From Candidatus Poribacteria bacterium (lineage in GTDB: Bacteria; Poribacteria; WGA-4E; WGA-3G), in the NCBI GenBank assembly GCA_022821725.1, contig JAJEDB010000061.1:1-64000 (forward strand): DNA of 64,000 nt. Direction: 5' to 3'. Position 1 is the first letter of the stretch. Each line of letters begins with the position of its first letter. The notes under the pieces were generated by a model, which saw only the letters and a list, made by a program, of their open reading frames with translations, did not search any database and was not told where the DNA came from. Below are positions 15,142-23,354 of the stretch, piece after piece. Position numbers and translations under genes: made by a program.

Positions 15142-16550
15142 AACAAGTAGGTGTCCGTTTCGGTTTTTTACTGATCGTGTTCTGTTTAACAGCAATTGCC
15201 CTGAAGGGGAGGGCGGATGTGGACACAGATTTTGGTAAATCCTTAAACCCAGACGCTGTGGATGTGTGGGATACCTTCCTGGATACGCTTGAGAAACGTG
15301 GACTTGCTGATCCGCATTGGGAGATTGAACCGGTAGTTCAGGAGAAGTTAATTACCTACTTCAAAACCAAAATCGACGCGGGCGTTTCCGATGGGCTAAC
15401 GGCCCTTCCACCTTATTTGCCAAGATACATTCACCGTTTTCCCGAAGAGATACTGCGCGAACTCAAGGCACATGCGCAAAGTGCTCTGGAGGCACACCCA
15501 AAAAACGGTGCAGCAGCGAAGTTCCTGGCAATTGTTTTATTCAGCGGGATAGACGTTCAAAAACCTATTGAAAGGTATCCTCTCGTAGAGAAAGCGATGG
15601 TATTGGTGCCTAACGATATTGAAATTTGTTTCTTTGGGTATACAACCTGCACGCGATTTGAAAATCGGATGGCGGGAGAGGCACTCGCCGCACTTGAGAG
15701 GTTACTGGAGCGGTCGGGAGACAATGATCATCGGATCTCATATCTGTGGGCGATGAAACTTTACACTTCTGAGGTCCCAGCAACACCGACCCAGATGTAT
15801 CTGCGCATTGGTCAAAAAAGTCCCTTGAAGGATCGATGGGAGAAAGCACTAAAGCAGATTCTCGTGGTGTTTGAGAATGAATTACTCGAAAAACCTGACT
15901 CAGGGGCTTTTTACATAATTGTCCATATTTATGAAACATTGGGTGCTGATGAAGCAGTGATATCCGTTTTCAAGAAGATACATGCGGTGTTTGAGAAGCG
16001 TTTGGAGAAAAATCCAAACGACATTTCTGCTTTGAGGGCATTAGCCAGTTTCCATGAAAAATTGGGAGATCCTGAGTTAGCCCACGAATATCGAGTGAAG
16101 GCAGACCCGATGCTCGCCTGGGAGGGAGAGGTGCTGCATGATTTTTCGCCTGCTGTTGACTTAGAGGGTGAACCGATTTCACTCGCAGACTATCGCGGTA
16201 AAGTTGTTTTGCTTGATTTTTGGGCCACGTGGTGTGTGCCGTGTATCGCTGAGATGCCGAATGTCAAGGCGATATATGAGAAGTATCATACCCAGGGATT
16301 TGAGGTGATTGGAATCAGTTTTGACCTTGACGAGACGGCGTTACACAAGTTTCTCAAGGAAAATCAACTGCCGTGGCGGCAAATTTTTGCCGGTGAAAGG
16401 CGGACGAGTTCTGTCGCTCAGAAGTATCATATTGAGGGGATCCCAACGCAGTTTCTGATCGATCGAGAAGGCACAGTTATTTCGGTTAACGCAAGAGGGA
16501 AAGCGCTGGGCGAACTTGTTGCAGTGGAAATGGAACGTAAAACGGATTGA
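15138..16550 (+). CDS. TlpA/ResA-like thioredoxin-fold protein with helical N-terminal domain
   Basis: Exported thiol-disulfide oxidoreductase of 470 residues. A signal peptide (about residues 1-28) leads into about 300 residues of TPR-like helical sequence, then a redoxin domain from about residue 335 with the active site W365-C-V-P-C369, within LLDFWATWC. It ends with a cis-proline region GIPTQFLIDREG. Such proteins reduce periplasmic disulfides, for example in cytochrome c maturation. GTG start at 15138 overlaps the Rieske stop by 4 bases. The gene is convergent with the outer-membrane protein gene. The long N-terminal domain probably mediates partner binding (inference). Confidence 0.9.
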   Translation: MKQVGVRFGFLLIVFCLTAIALKGRADVDTDFGKSLNPDAVDVWDTFLDTLEKRGLADPHWEIEPVVQEKLITYFKTKIDAGVSDGLTALPPYLPRYIHRFPEEILRELKAHAQSALEAHPKNGAAAKFLAIVLFSGIDVQKPIERYPLVEKAMVLVPNDIEICFFGYTTCTRFENRMAGEALAALERLLERSGDNDHRISYLWAMKLYTSEVPATPTQMYLRIGQKSPLKDRWEKALKQILVVFENELLEKPDSGAFYIIVHIYETLGADEAVISVFKKIHAVFEKRLEKNPNDISALRALASFHEKLGDPELAHEYRVKADPMLAWEGEVLHDFSPAVDLEGEPISLADYRGKVVLLDFWATWCVPCIAEMPNVKAIYEKYHTQGFEVIGISFDLDETALHKFLKENQLPWRQIFAGERRTSSVAQKYHIEGIPTQFLIDREGTVISVNARGKALGELVAVEMERKTD

Positions 16551-16576
16551 GATGTCCCGCTCTGTTTAGGATAACA

Positions 16577-17986
16577 CTAAAAATCTGTACTGACCCCTAC
16601 CATGAACGACGTTTTATGAATCGGCTCAAATTGGGAGCCCCCTGCTGCTGTTTCAACGCGCCGGAACGTGTATTCACGGGTAACAATCGTTACAACCGGC
16701 GGAAAGACTTCGTAGCGGACCTCCACACTGAATGCCGATTTTTCATCTAAATCGAACAGATCCCCGAAGAAGTTCGTCGCGCCACCCTCGCCGATATCCC
16801 GTTTAGTGTAGAAGGCCCGCAGCGAAAAACGTGGAACCAACTCTGACTCTGTCACCGCCATATAGAGTTTAGGTTCGCTGTTCGTATAATCCTCGAAGGT
16901 CCCCATAAAATGAATTTGTGGCAGCGGATGCCAAATCAGCTGTGAAAAAAAACCGCGTCGCGGTTCTGTGTTTGCCTCTAATCCCAAGAACCGGGGCATG
17001 TCGGGTTCCGGAGATAACGATTTCGCGGATTCATACGTGTAATCGAACACAGAAGGGATATAACCCTCTCCAAACGTGCGATACTCTATTTTGAAAAGGG
17101 TTTGGGTAAAGGAGAATCCAACACCGACGGCGTTTCCCCAGGCGAGATTCGTTGTTACTTGATTTTCTGCTGTAAGCGCAATGTTTGTCTGTGTATCTTC
17201 TTCGGATAATGTATTCAGGAAAGCGATGTCGTCATAGATATCGAGCCGAAACGCGCTCGTCTCAAAGATTGGAAATCCGACATCAAACCCGACGGCACTC
17301 AACGGGTCTTCTCCGACTTCTTGCAAATTCGGGTTAATGTCTGTGAGATAGGTCGCACCGAGTTCAAACCGGGTGAGTAAGTTGTTATTTTCTTCCCGTT
17401 GAAACGGACGGTAAAATCCGCGTCCTCCGAAAATGGTGGGATTACCGATGTCATTCATCATCGTTTCGATGCCATAACGGTTTTCGGAATTTCTGAGGTT
17501 TAGACGCAACCCGCGCCGATCGTAATTAGAATAACCCGACATGATTGAACCGTGCCCAATGGTGAGGTAGTCCAACTCTCCAAATCGAGCATAGAAGGGG
17601 TCGTAAGGGCGACCATAGCGAACATAACGGACGAGTCTTAACCAGGTGCTTGGACTGTCCCACGCTTCACCGTCCTCAGCGAGGATTTGGGGATCATCTC
17701 CTTCCGCATACGGGTTGTAAAGCAGGATTAAGTCTAATCCGATGCCAATTTTTCCGAGCGGTATATCCGGCTGAAGTTGAAGTCGGACGTACGCATCGCC
17801 GTTAATGAAGGTAAGACCGCCGCCGTACAATCCGCTTGTGAGGAAGTCGGGGTGCTCCAATTGGGTTAGGGCTTGGTCTTCTCCGGCAAGGGTAGGGATA
17901 GATAGGATGAAAAGAAAAAGGATAGTTCCGATGGTCAGGATGGAGATGCCACTTCCACAATATGTGAAGATGTTATTTCTGTTCAT
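16577..17986 (-). CDS. outer-membrane beta-barrel protein of unknown family
   Basis: 469-residue protein with a signal peptide (hydrophobic about residues 12-32, then AGEDQ). It consists of alternating beta-strand segments (RLQLQPDIPLGKIGIGLDLILLY, LRLNLRNSENRYGIET, FSVEVRYEVFPPVV) and ends in VGVSTDF, a C-terminal aromatic as required for barrel insertion. I cannot name the family. Its ATG overlaps the stop of the ABC ATPase gene by 4 bases (ATGA), making it the third gene of a permease-ATPase-barrel operon. It may be an outer-membrane exit or cargo of the transporter. The 3' end faces the TlpA-like gene with 26 bases between. Confidence 0.8.
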   Translation of the reverse strand: MNRNNIFTYCGSGISILTIGTILFLFILSIPTLAGEDQALTQLEHPDFLTSGLYGGGLTFINGDAYVRLQLQPDIPLGKIGIGLDLILLYNPYAEGDDPQILAEDGEAWDSPSTWLRLVRYVRYGRPYDPFYARFGELDYLTIGHGSIMSGYSNYDRRGLRLNLRNSENRYGIETMMNDIGNPTIFGGRGFYRPFQREENNNLLTRFELGATYLTDINPNLQEVGEDPLSAVGFDVGFPIFETSAFRLDIYDDIAFLNTLSEEDTQTNIALTAENQVTTNLAWGNAVGVGFSFTQTLFKIEYRTFGEGYIPSVFDYTYESAKSLSPEPDMPRFLGLEANTEPRRGFFSQLIWHPLPQIHFMGTFEDYTNSEPKLYMAVTESELVPRFSLRAFYTKRDIGEGGATNFFGDLFDLDEKSAFSVEVRYEVFPPVVTIVTREYTFRRVETAAGGSQFEPIHKTSFMVGVSTDF

Positions 17987-18657
17987 GTAGCGAGAATCCT
18001 TCCATCTTTCATCTCGATAACACGATCGGCGTTCTCTTTGAGTCCTTCGTGGTGCGTCACAATGGCGATAGTGGTTTGGTGTTCTTGACGCAGTTCTTGA
18101 ATAAGGTTCATCAGGTTGTCGCTCTGGCGACTGTCGAGGTTGGCAGTAGGTTCATCGGCGAAGATAATTTTCGGACGGTTGGCGAGGGCACGCGCAAAAG
18201 AGACGCGTTGTTTTTCGCCACCGGAGAGCTGGGCGGGACGATGATGAAGTCGATCGCTCAATCCGACCTGTGTCAGTAACGCTATCGCACGGTTTTCCGC
18301 TTCACCCGTCTTTGTTCGGGCGAGATCCATCGCGACCATTACGTTTTCCAGTGCAGTGAGATAGGGCAGTAGATGGAACAACTGAAAGACGAATCCGATC
18401 TTTTCACGGCGAATGACGCTTAAGTCTCGCACGTCAGAGTGAATCGGTTCGCCATCGATGTGAAGTTCCCCGGCATCCGGCGTTAAAATACAGCCGAGGA
18501 GACTGATGAGCGTGGTCTTTCCGCAACCGCTATCCCCCATCAGCATCAACAGTTCACCCGCTTCAATTCGGATGTCGACCGCGTCGACTGCCACAACAGT
18601 TGCGTCGCCTGTGCCGAAGTGTTTCGTTAAGCCTGTTCCTTCTATGATTGCTGCCAT
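17983..18657 (-). CDS. ABC transporter ATP-binding protein (MacB/LolD-like)
   Basis: 224-residue ATPase with Walker [10 protein letters not shown] (about residues 37-45), signature LSGGEKQRV (about residues 143-151), Walker [15 protein letters not shown] (about residues 163-176) and H-loop VTHHEG. Q-loop [16 protein letters not shown] is the pattern of the LolD/MacB/DevA group, which power FtsX-type permeases that move lipoproteins, peptides or hydrophobic molecules across the envelope. Starts directly after the permease stop (TAA-ATG) and overlaps the barrel gene, so the three are one transcript. Confidence 0.95.
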   Translation of the reverse strand: MAAIIEGTGLTKHFGTGDATVVAVDAVDIRIEAGELLMLMGDSGCGKTTLISLLGCILTPDAGELHIDGEPIHSDVRDLSVIRREKIGFVFQLFHLLPYLTALENVMVAMDLARTKTGEAENRAIALLTQVGLSDRLHHRPAQLSGGEKQRVSFARALANRPKIIFADEPTANLDSRQSDNLMNLIQELRQEHQTTIAIVTHHEGLKENADRVIEMKDGRILAT

Positions 18658-19788
18658 TTAAATCTCTCCTCGGAAGGCGATCATCGGATCGACTGCGATC
18701 GCTTTCCGGGCTGCCAGATACCCGCTACCGCAACACACGATGAAACTGATGCACGCAACGATGATGGATTCCACGAAGTGAATCGCGACGAAAATCGGTG
18801 CCGCTGCCGCGAATAGGTATGACAAAGTAAGTCCAAGCAGCACGCCAACAATCGAGATCAAGACAACCTGTTTGAGGAGCAAACCCATCACATAACCGTT
18901 TGAGCCGCCGATCGCCTTTAGTACCCCGATTTCTTGGGTCTTTTCGAGCATCGTCACGTAAGTAATCATCCCGACGAGGATACCTGCCGCTAACCATAAC
19001 ATCACCCGTAGGAATTGCACAGCCTTCATCGGTTCATCAACGTAGTATGCGATGATATCCGTAAGCGTCTGTTTTAAGGTGCGTACTTCAATGGTTTCTA
19101 AGGCATCTAAATCGGCGGCGATCTGTGCGGGGTGTTCACTCTTATCTGTTTTCGCGATCATCATGTTGACATGGGGTGTATTGCCGAGGAGAAGTTTCTG
19201 AGCAATGCGGACATCCATAAAGAGCAGCGGCGTATCTAAAACAAACATGAGGCTTTTCGCCTTGCCGACAACACGGACTTTTTCGTTGCTGAGCGTGATC
19301 TGCTCTCCGATTTCCAGTCCCATTTTCTCGTCAACGACTACCTCGTAGGGGATTGGGTCTTCAGGTCTATAGTCTTCAAAATTGCTCCGGGTGAACATTC
19401 TCCCTTCAATAGCACTTTTAGGACCCCCGAGTTGTCCCAACTTATAGCCGACGACGATTGCCTTGGTGGATTTGCCGCGGACAGTCGGACGCGCTTGCGC
19501 GAAAACCAACGGAGACGCAGAGTCTGGCACTAAGCCGGGGCCTGCGTTCAGAAATGCCATGTATTCCTCAACGACCATAGAAAACCCAATAAATGCACCG
19601 CCGGAACCTTCAGCGGAGATCCAGACATCCGCCCCAGTGGATTCGACGTATTGTCGCGCTTGAATGCGCATACCGTTCATAATGCCGCCTAACAGCAGTA
19701 TCAATGAAATGAGGACAGTGATACCGAGGGTTGTGAGGATAACTCTCGCTTGGCGATACCGCATGTCCTTGAGGAATAATGTCTTCAT
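18658..19788 (-). CDS. FtsX/MacB-like ABC transporter permease
   Basis: 376-residue FtsX-fold permease. TM1 at about residues 18-38; a large periplasmic (MacB-PCD-like) domain follows to about residue 240, then three TMs at the C-terminus. The TIGVLKAIGG-type sequence (QEIGVLKAIGGSNGYV) before the second TM is the coupling helix typical of LolCE/MacB/DevC. It pairs with the downstream ATPase and, judging by operon order, with the outer-membrane protein. It lacks the coiled-coil adaptor subunit found in MacA-MacB-TolC or DevBCA; no adaptor gene is adjacent. Substrate unknown. Confidence 0.93.
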   Translation of the reverse strand: MKTLFLKDMRYRQARVILTTLGITVLISLILLLGGIMNGMRIQARQYVESTGADVWISAEGSGGAFIGFSMVVEEYMAFLNAGPGLVPDSASPLVFAQARPTVRGKSTKAIVVGYKLGQLGGPKSAIEGRMFTRSNFEDYRPEDPIPYEVVVDEKMGLEIGEQITLSNEKVRVVGKAKSLMFVLDTPLLFMDVRIAQKLLLGNTPHVNMMIAKTDKSEHPAQIAADLDALETIEVRTLKQTLTDIIAYYVDEPMKAVQFLRVMLWLAAGILVGMITYVTMLEKTQEIGVLKAIGGSNGYVMGLLLKQVVLISIVGVLLGLTLSYLFAAAAPIFVAIHFVESIIVACISFIVCCGSGYLAARKAIAVDPMIAFRGEI

Positions 19789-19818
19789 TTTTCAGTTGCC
19801 GAAAATAACAGTTTGTCC

Positions 19819-20727
19819 TTAAGGGTTTTCCGCCAAAAAAGGAAGCCGCTCAGGCATGATTTGTCGCTTGCGACGGTGTAATTCGACGTGATCCTGATAC
19901 GCACCTACATCCGCCTCGGTCCCAGTTTCACGTTCAAGGAAAAGCGGGAATTCGGACGCAGGCGGTTTAGCGTTATGATACGCATGGCTATAACTTCGCA
20001 TGATAATACGTTGTTCACGGTTCAGCGTCTCCAACCATTCGGGCGAGGAATGGAAGCGATCCGCTGGAGTCAGCCAAGACGGGCAATAAGCAACAAAGAT
20101 ATTGTAGCGCACGACCTCGCTCTCATTCGGTTCAACCCGATGCCAGATGCTGGAATGCATCACCGTCATTGTGCCTTTACGGGGACAGACGACCTTTTCC
20201 CCCGGTATACTTTTGTGGGTATCGTAGCCGTCCATATATTGCAGACGATGGCTTCCGGGTAACACGACGAGGTTCCCCATCTTCTCTTTCGGCAGGTCGG
20301 TCAACCAATACCCTATTTTGATTTGCAACGGCAGTTTCGGTGAAAACACACCGTAAGGGAGTGCTCGCGCACCGTCCGGATGCCAGATGTTGTACTGTTT
20401 ACCGCCCGGTGGACGCAGGAAAAATTGACTCTGATGAAGTTTGAGGAGCTCCCCGAACAGGTCATACGCGTAGCCGACGTGCCGCTCATGGTCGATGAGA
20501 TTTGAAAACACTGGATCGCGTTCGACGATGTTCTCTATGCCGAGATACCCACCTGACGTATATTTGGGACTCGTAGCGGCGACGCGGTCTATGGCATCAA
20601 TATAGGTTTGGACATCCGCATCGGAGATCGCGTCCTCAATAAAAATGATACCGTCTTCACTAAAGGTTTTCCACTGTTCTGCTGTGAATCCAGGGGGTGC
20701 AACACGATATTTCTGTTCGGTTTCCAT
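19819..20727 (-). CDS. phytanoyl-CoA dioxygenase (PhyH) family protein
   Basis: Fe(II)/2-oxoglutarate-dependent oxygenase of 302 residues. The iron facial triad is visible: H116-x-D118 (WHPDG) and a distal His in IWHRVEP (about H196), followed by an arginine (VRYN) for 2-oxoglutarate. Family members hydroxylate diverse small molecules; the substrate cannot be inferred. GGAG precedes the ATG with good spacing. The upstream 341 bases are non-coding. Expansion of this family is typical of Poribacteria and related genomes. Confidence 0.93.
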   Translation of the reverse strand: METEQKYRVAPPGFTAEQWKTFSEDGIIFIEDAISDADVQTYIDAIDRVAATSPKYTSGGYLGIENIVERDPVFSNLIDHERHVGYAYDLFGELLKLHQSQFFLRPPGGKQYNIWHPDGARALPYGVFSPKLPLQIKIGYWLTDLPKEKMGNLVVLPGSHRLQYMDGYDTHKSIPGEKVVCPRKGTMTVMHSSIWHRVEPNESEVVRYNIFVAYCPSWLTPADRFHSSPEWLETLNREQRIIMRSYSHAYHNAKPPASEFPLFLERETGTEADVGAYQDHVELHRRKRQIMPERLPFLAENP

Positions 20728-21068
20728 TCGGCAACTCCTTTCATTATCGTTTTATAGCAAATCCCGTGCCAGTGCGATCGATACCACACGGATTAGGTTC
20801 TTTGTGCTATGTTCAGAGGTAACTGCACAAAATCGGGCAAATTTTATCTCGGATAGCACGAAATGGGTCAAATGCGATCAACCTTTGCGAGTTCTACCTA
20901 AATGCTTAAGGTCAATGCATGTTCAAATTAAGAATATCATAATTTACCAGAAGCGTCAACACTAATAACAAAATGCCCCAAACCCAAAGTAGAACCCTTG
21001 GATTTGGGGCAATAGAGAGTGCAGCGTTGGATTCACTTTGCGTTCAACCCAACCTATATCAATGTTTG
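20728..21068. other. intergenic region between PhyH and desaturase genes
   Basis: No gene seen. It holds the desaturase terminator (20975-21010); the rest is AT-rich without a convincing promoter or repeat. Confidence 0.6.
20975..21010 (-). terminator. Rho-independent terminator of the desaturase gene
   Basis: GCCCCAAA...TTTGGGGC inverted repeat, extended by CAAAG/CTTGG, with an ATTTTGTTATT T-rich tract on the - strand side. Confidence 0.75.
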
Positions 21069-22253
21069 CTACACCGCAACCTCTGCGTCGTAAGGATGGT
21101 TCTGGACTAACCATACCGAAACTGCCTGAACGAGAATCTGGTTTGCTCGTTCAACAATCGGGTTTAGCGATGGGATATGCGCAAACATATTTTGTGCTCG
21201 GTGTTTCAGGTTTGCAAGAGGGGGCAACTCAAGGATTTTCATCTCTTTCAGGAATGCTTCTACCTCCGATTGACTGATGCGCGCACGCTTACGGAGTTCT
21301 TCCAATTTTGGGGTATGTGCCCACGCTTTCAAAACCGAGTGCCCGATGTGTTCGATCGAAAAACTCGCAGCGAGTTGTTGCGCAGCAGTTTCGATGGTGG
21401 TTAGAGATAATCTACGTTTACCTTCAATGACATGTGCGGGGGGCAAACGGAGATCCCAAACGATTCTAAAGAGGGACAAGGTTTTCAGAATGTAGTACGT
21501 GACATCAATTTGCCACCAATGAAATCCTTGAGGTGTAGCACTCGGAAAGTGGTGATGATTGTTATGCCAGCCTTCCCCCAACGTGATGATAGCGAGGAAT
21601 AAGTTATTGCGTGAATGGTCCCCCGTGACATACGGCTGTTTACCTATCACGTGTGCAAGGGAATTAATCGTAAATGTCCCATGAAAAAGGATCACCGTGC
21701 TCACAAAAAATCCTACGATGAGTCCTGACCAACCCGCAATCGCCCAAACGAGAACAGCTAATAGGAAGGGCGGCAGTCTGTCCCATTTATTGAGCCAAAC
21801 GAGTTCTGGGTATTTCTGAAAATCCTTAATTATACTGTAATCTGCGGTCCCCCCGTGTTTAGAGAAAATCCACAGCACATGGGAATACCAGAACCCGTGT
21901 TGTACTGGGGAATGTATATCTTGTTCTGTATCGGAGTACTTATGGTGTTCGCGATGCTTCGCTGCCCACCAGAGCGCGCCGCGTTGCGCTGAACTCTGAC
22001 CGAGAAATGCCAGAAAAAATTGGAATCCGCGGCTCGTTTTAAAAGAGCGGTGCGAAAAATAACGATGATATCCAGCCGTGATACCGAACATACGGATAAC
22101 ATACAATGCACCACATATAATCCAGTCGATGGGTTGAACGTCCACCCAGAAAATTGAAAGACAGGCGAGGTGAACCATTATGAAAGGCAGCGCTCGGGGG
22201 TGAATAATGTCCTCCACATGGGAAGGACGTGTAGGGCACGATTCAGTTGACAA
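21069..22253 (-). CDS. acyl-CoA/acyl-lipid delta-9-type fatty acid desaturase
   Basis: Membrane di-iron desaturase of 394 residues. The three histidine boxes are HRYFSH (63-68), HREHH (100-104) and HNNHH (about residue 240), the pattern of the stearoyl-CoA/OLE1 group, with hydrophobic segments between. Introduces a cis double bond into fatty acyl chains, affecting membrane fluidity. The start is TTG at 22253, chosen because GGAG is correctly placed 7 bases before it. A C-terminal helical extension of about 100 residues beyond the catalytic core is present, as in some bacterial members. Ends in a clear terminator. Confidence 0.93.
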   Translation of the reverse strand: MSTESCPTRPSHVEDIIHPRALPFIMVHLACLSIFWVDVQPIDWIICGALYVIRMFGITAGYHRYFSHRSFKTSRGFQFFLAFLGQSSAQRGALWWAAKHREHHKYSDTEQDIHSPVQHGFWYSHVLWIFSKHGGTADYSIIKDFQKYPELVWLNKWDRLPPFLLAVLVWAIAGWSGLIVGFFVSTVILFHGTFTINSLAHVIGKQPYVTGDHSRNNLFLAIITLGEGWHNNHHHFPSATPQGFHWWQIDVTYYILKTLSLFRIVWDLRLPPAHVIEGKRRLSLTTIETAAQQLAASFSIEHIGHSVLKAWAHTPKLEELRKRARISQSEVEAFLKEMKILELPPLANLKHRAQNMFAHIPSLNPIVERANQILVQAVSVWLVQNHPYDAEVAV

Positions 22254-22368
22254 TTATATTCTCCTTGCTACGCATAGCGATTAGGTTGTGTCTAATCAAG
22301 GTGTTCCGAGGCATATCAAAAATTTTCAGGACGTGCCACGGTTGTAATGAAAAATTGAACGTGTACTT

Positions 22369-23310
22369 CTATTCGTGAAGTGCTCGAGCGAAAGTTTCAA
22401 GGTTTTGCGCTTCAACGGCGGCAGGAAGTAACGCCTCAAGTCGTTCCATACCGTTGATCTTCTCAATCGCGGGTGTTAAAGCATTCACGATATCTACCGG
22501 AAATTTCGTTTTGAGGACTATCAAGATGTGTCTGATGGTACTCTCTCGCCTTTCTTGTTCAATACCTTGTTGAAGTCCTTGTTGAAGTCCTTGTTGAAGC
22601 CCTTGCTCAAGTGCTTCTTGGGTGACGCGTTTGGTTGCCTTTTCAAGGTGTTCTTGGAAAAAAGTAGATTCTTGCACAATTTCCTCCTTTATCAGTTGAT
22701 TCACGAGCTCTGTATCGTAAGCCAAAGCACTGAGAATACCGAGAGTTGCAACTAAGTCATCTCGCACGGCTGTCTCAACGGGAGCTGTCTCAGCGGCTTC
22801 CACACACTTTTCTAACCACTGCTCTGCCCTTATATCCGCGGGCGGTTTCATCAGCGGCGTGAAAGGAATCAACGCGGGTGTCTGCGTCTCCAATACAGAC
22901 TGCCCATCTATCTCTGCCAGCCTTATCACTTTATATTCGATCAGATAACGAAACTCTGCTGTCTCGTAAGCATAGTATCCAGGATCATTTTGTCCTGCAG
23001 AGGTACCGAGATACAAAACCATACAATAAACCGGCATCTGAAATTCACCAATCAGAAAACCACAATAAGCAGCCAATCGTGCCCACATCGGTTTCGGACT
23101 GTTGCCGGATTGCACTTCCAGATGCACTATTATTTCTTCGGCATCAATACGGATCCTTGTTGTGCTATCCCCGCGATGTGTTTTGAAAGTTGGTTGATCA
23201 GTATTCAGATGTTCTAAGATCTCTATGTTTTGTCTACCAAGGAAGTATTCAATGAGTGCTTTGGGATGTTCCAGCAACAAGTATTTCGTGCTAATATCAT
23301 ATTGTGCCAT
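22369..23310 (-). CDS. Rpn/YadD-like PD-(D/E)XK nuclease-family protein
   Basis: 313-residue protein of the Rpn / PD-(D/E)XK putative-transposase group. The N-terminal YDISTKYLLLEHPKALIEYF and the core RIDAEEIIVHLEVQ (Asp...Glu-x-Gln active-site pattern) are characteristic. Members such as E. coli RpnA are DNases that promote recombination. The C-terminal half contains a tandem QGLQ repeat encoded by 12-base units (about 22562-22610), a length-variable linker known in this family, then a helical tail. ATG 23310 is chosen because the longer frame upstream overlaps the next gene's coding sequence. Probably an accessory gene; its in vivo role is unknown. Confidence 0.85.
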   Translation of the reverse strand: MAQYDISTKYLLLEHPKALIEYFLGRQNIEILEHLNTDQPTFKTHRGDSTTRIRIDAEEIIVHLEVQSGNSPKPMWARLAAYCGFLIGEFQMPVYCMVLYLGTSAGQNDPGYYAYETAEFRYLIEYKVIRLAEIDGQSVLETQTPALIPFTPLMKPPADIRAEQWLEKCVEAAETAPVETAVRDDLVATLGILSALAYDTELVNQLIKEEIVQESTFFQEHLEKATKRVTQEALEQGLQQGLQQGLQQGIEQERRESTIRHILIVLKTKFPVDIVNALTPAIEKINGMERLEALLPAAVEAQNLETFARALHE

Positions 23311-23354
23311 ATAAGTATTATACCTAATTTTCTGTCGAGATGTCCACTTAATCT

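Noticed and set aside
16547..16750. + strand frame after the TlpA-like gene
   Set aside because: Antisense shadow of the outer-membrane barrel gene.
22562..22610. Possible CRISPR-like short direct repeats
   Set aside because: 12-base units lie in frame within the Rpn-like gene, encoding QGLQ; no spacers.
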